Of a stretch of 64,000 nucleotides of DNA, positions 62,332 to 64,000 are shown piece after piece. Below the pieces are notes generated by a model. That model was not told where the DNA came from. It saw only the letters and a list, made by a program, of their open reading frames with translations, and did no database searches. The number at the start of each line of letters is the position of its first letter. The first letter of the stretch is position 1. The translations under genes were made by a program, and so were the position numbers. The DNA comes from JAKOVR01 sp031415655 (GTDB lineage: Bacteria; Actinomycetota; Acidimicrobiia; Acidimicrobiales; Acidimicrobilacustridaceae): assembly GCA_031415655.1 (NCBI GenBank), contig JANOSD010000169.1, positions 3,948 through 67,947 on the forward strand, written 5' to 3'.

Positions 62332-63681
62332 GAACTCGGCCACCACGTCGGCACTCGATGGCATCAAGTCGAGAACCTCGGCCCCGCCAGTGGTGCGGCG
62401 AGGGAGCACGGTGAGCGAACGGCTCTCTGGATTGAACGAACGCAGCTTCCACACGAGCCCGATCGCATCGACGTAGCTGAGTCGCTCATCGATCTTTACC
62501 CCTCCCCCAAGGCTTCCCATCGTGCGAGCCAAGGCCGACGGGTCCTTCTGTACGGCGAGCTTCGACGTGAGCGCCTTCAGAAACACCTGCTGGCGTTTGA
62601 TGCGATCGAGGTCGGCAAGACCTGACGACGTGTATTTCCCGTCCTTGAGTTCCTCGTAATACCGAGATCGTACGAACGCCAACGCATCCACGCCGTTGAG
62701 GGTATGGGGGCCGGCCGTATCGATGTAGAGACCGGAGTTGGTGTCTCGTGCCGGAAAGGGGAAATCGATGTCGATGCCCCCGAGCGCATCGACCAGAGAG
62801 CCGAAGCTCACGAAATTGATCTCGACGTAGTGATGAACGGGTATTCCGAGGGACTGCACTGCCTTGACGAGGTACTCGGGGCCGGATTGGTACACGCTAT
62901 TGATGCGCCCCATTTCCCCCGACCGAGGATTCTTCACCCACAGATCGCGGGGAATTGACATCATCAGGCGCCGATCGGCTTCAACCCGTAACACCATGAT
63001 GGTGTCGGTTCGCGCCGCCCCTTCGGGCTCCCCCGGCCCGAGAAAGGCCTTCGCATTTGGATCCGTTGGGTTGATGCCCTCGCGTGAGTCGGTGCCCACG
63101 ATCAAGAAGTTGCTTCCTTGACCGCTCGGTGCGGAAAGGGCGGGCGCGACGGCGGCCTTGGGGATCTTGTTGAACTGCACCCATCCGAAAAGGAAAAGGC
63201 CTCCGCCCACGAACAAGAACAGCAGGAGCCAAAGGATCACGAGACGGCGCAGCCACCGCAACGGCCATGGCCAACGTCGACGCTGCGCACCAGTGAGCAC
63301 CACCTTGCGACGGGCCGAGGGAGGAACGGGGGCGCCAGCGGAACGTTGCCCTCCTGGACCCTGACCGGCAGGCCGCTGCCGTCCTGGCGCCGGCGATGCC
63401 GGACGGTTCGAACGAGCAACCGACGGTGCCCCCGGTTCGACCACCACATGACGCGGTGGGGCAGTGGGTTCCGACGGAGTGCTGCCGACGGGTGGATTTG
63501 AGGCCGAGGCGGCCTGTCGTGCGGCGTTGTACTCGCTAGCAGGAACGAATTTGCTCTGCCGAGCATCCCAGACCACCGGATCGTCATTCATTGATGGCAG
63601 CGAGTCGAGACGCCGAAGGATATCGTCGCCGCCCTCAGGCGGGAAGGGCTGGTACGCCTCAGTGGGATCGTCGGTCGACAC
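62323..63681 (-). CDS. LytR-CpsA-Psr family glycopolymer ligase
   Basis: A 452-residue membrane protein with a long Pro/Gly/Ala-rich cytoplasmic tail (about 1-135), one helix (VILWLLLFLFVGGGLFLFGW) and an extracytoplasmic LCP domain. FLIVGTDSREG, RTDTIMVLRVEADRRLMMSIPRDLWV, NFVSFGSLVDALGGIDI and ALAFVRSRYYEELK are the family's conserved arginine-rich blocks. LCP enzymes attach wall polymers such as arabinogalactan or teichoic acid to peptidoglycan. The start is GTG 63681. Confidence 0.93.
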   Translation of the reverse strand: MSTDDPTEAYQPFPPEGGDDILRRLDSLPSMNDDPVVWDARQSKFVPASEYNAARQAASASNPPVGSTPSEPTAPPRHVVVEPGAPSVARSNRPASPAPGRQRPAGQGPGGQRSAGAPVPPSARRKVVLTGAQRRRWPWPLRWLRRLVILWLLLFLFVGGGLFLFGWVQFNKIPKAAVAPALSAPSGQGSNFLIVGTDSREGINPTDPNAKAFLGPGEPEGAARTDTIMVLRVEADRRLMMSIPRDLWVKNPRSGEMGRINSVYQSGPEYLVKAVQSLGIPVHHYVEINFVSFGSLVDALGGIDIDFPFPARDTNSGLYIDTAGPHTLNGVDALAFVRSRYYEELKDGKYTSSGLADLDRIKRQQVFLKALTSKLAVQKDPSALARTMGSLGGGVKIDERLSYVDAIGLVWKLRSFNPESRSLTVLPRRTTGGAEVLDLMPSSADVVAEFSR

Positions 63682-63826
63682 GGTTCAGCGGGGGCCACGG
63701 CAACGGCCGACACGGCCCCACCGGGGGGCCGATGATAGGGCCACCGACACGCCCGCCGAGGATCAGGCATGATGGCGTCCTGTTGTCTGCCTCTCCTGCT
63801 CGGCCCGTGATCCCCTCCATCCCCCC

Positions 63827-63853
63827 CGACGATCTCGACGATTTCGACGATCA
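63827..63853. repeat. Short 9-bp tandem repeat (three units)
   Basis: CGACGATCT, CGACGATTT and CGACGATCA follow each other just before the putative insertion-sequence end. No function is evident. Confidence 0.6.
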
Positions 63854-63921
63854 ACTGACCCTTAGTGGGTGTCCGGGAAGTCATCCACCACATGGTCGCG
63901 CGTATGTTCGACAATTAAGAA

Positions 63922-64000
63922 ATGGCATCGAAAACATACCCAAGCGACCTGACAGACGAACAGTGGGCGCTCATCCGGCCCTACTTCGACAAGGCCTACA
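63922..64000 (+). mobile_element. IS5-type transposase, N-terminal fragment at right edge
   Basis: The first 26 codons begin MASKTYPSDLTDEQWALIRPYF, the standard opening of IS5-group transposases (DUF4096/IS4-like). The gene runs off the window. The element's left end is probably near 63860-63870, where GGGTGTCCGGGAAGT begins. The inverted repeat cannot be confirmed because the other end is outside the window. Confidence 0.85.

Overview
The window is chromosomal DNA from a high-GC Gram-positive bacterium, most likely an actinobacterium close to the Acidimicrobiia. I infer this from the GC-rich third codon positions, frequent GTG and TTG starts, a coenzyme F420 gene (CofH), an AftD-type arabinofuranosyltransferase, an actinobacterial-type xylose isomerase and a DUF3151 protein. 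No rRNA, tRNA or CRISPR array was seen. Genes are densely packed, with many ATGA, GTGA or TTGA start/stop overlaps, and no gene-free stretch exceeds 300 bases.

Layout. 1-8.7 kb: the 3' end of cofH, a LOG-family protein, a McrB-like AAA+ ATPase with a DUF2357-like partner, a Zn-ribbon protein whose acidic tail is encoded by a microsatellite, a GH13 alpha-glucosidase, and a TauE/SafE transporter with a small membrane partner. An interleaved repeat array (8396-8672) lies between convergent genes. 8.7-18.8 kb: mixed metabolism, including RNase D, a rhodanese, MobA-like and PLP decarboxylase genes, DUF3151, a hydrolase, a flavin reductase, GDPD and gamma-glutamyltransferase. A FAD-linked oxidase here is split by one amber codon.

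18.8-41.1 kb is a cell-envelope region. It has two tandem LPxTG-anchored secreted paralogues, GT-C-like membrane glycosyltransferases, AftD, an acyltransferase-3, a flippase, two methyltransferases, a sulfotransferase, and a secreted lytic-transglycosylase-like protein. Within it (24.1-29.2 kb) an SGNH protein is divergent from an operon of malonyl-transferase-like AT, MBOAT O-acyltransferase, acyl carrier protein and ketosynthase. This resembles the Dlt system, with AT and KS in place of the DltA ligase. It is my best candidate for an undescribed system.

41.1-47.8 kb: a complete oligopeptide ABC transporter operon; its last ATPase carries about 135 inserted residues with four predicted membrane helices. 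47.9-57.5 kb: two DNA glycosylases around a cyclophilin, a membrane cytochrome c with a His-rich membrane partner, an ArsC-like protein, an HD hydrolase, a cNMP-binding/patatin fusion, DUF4031 and a TetR regulator. 57.5-62.3 kb: a xylose/xyloside locus (GH3, xylose isomerase, ROK repressor) with a perfect 11-bp inverted-repeat operator. 62.3-64 kb: an LCP-family ligase and the 5' end of an IS5-type transposase cut by the window edge.
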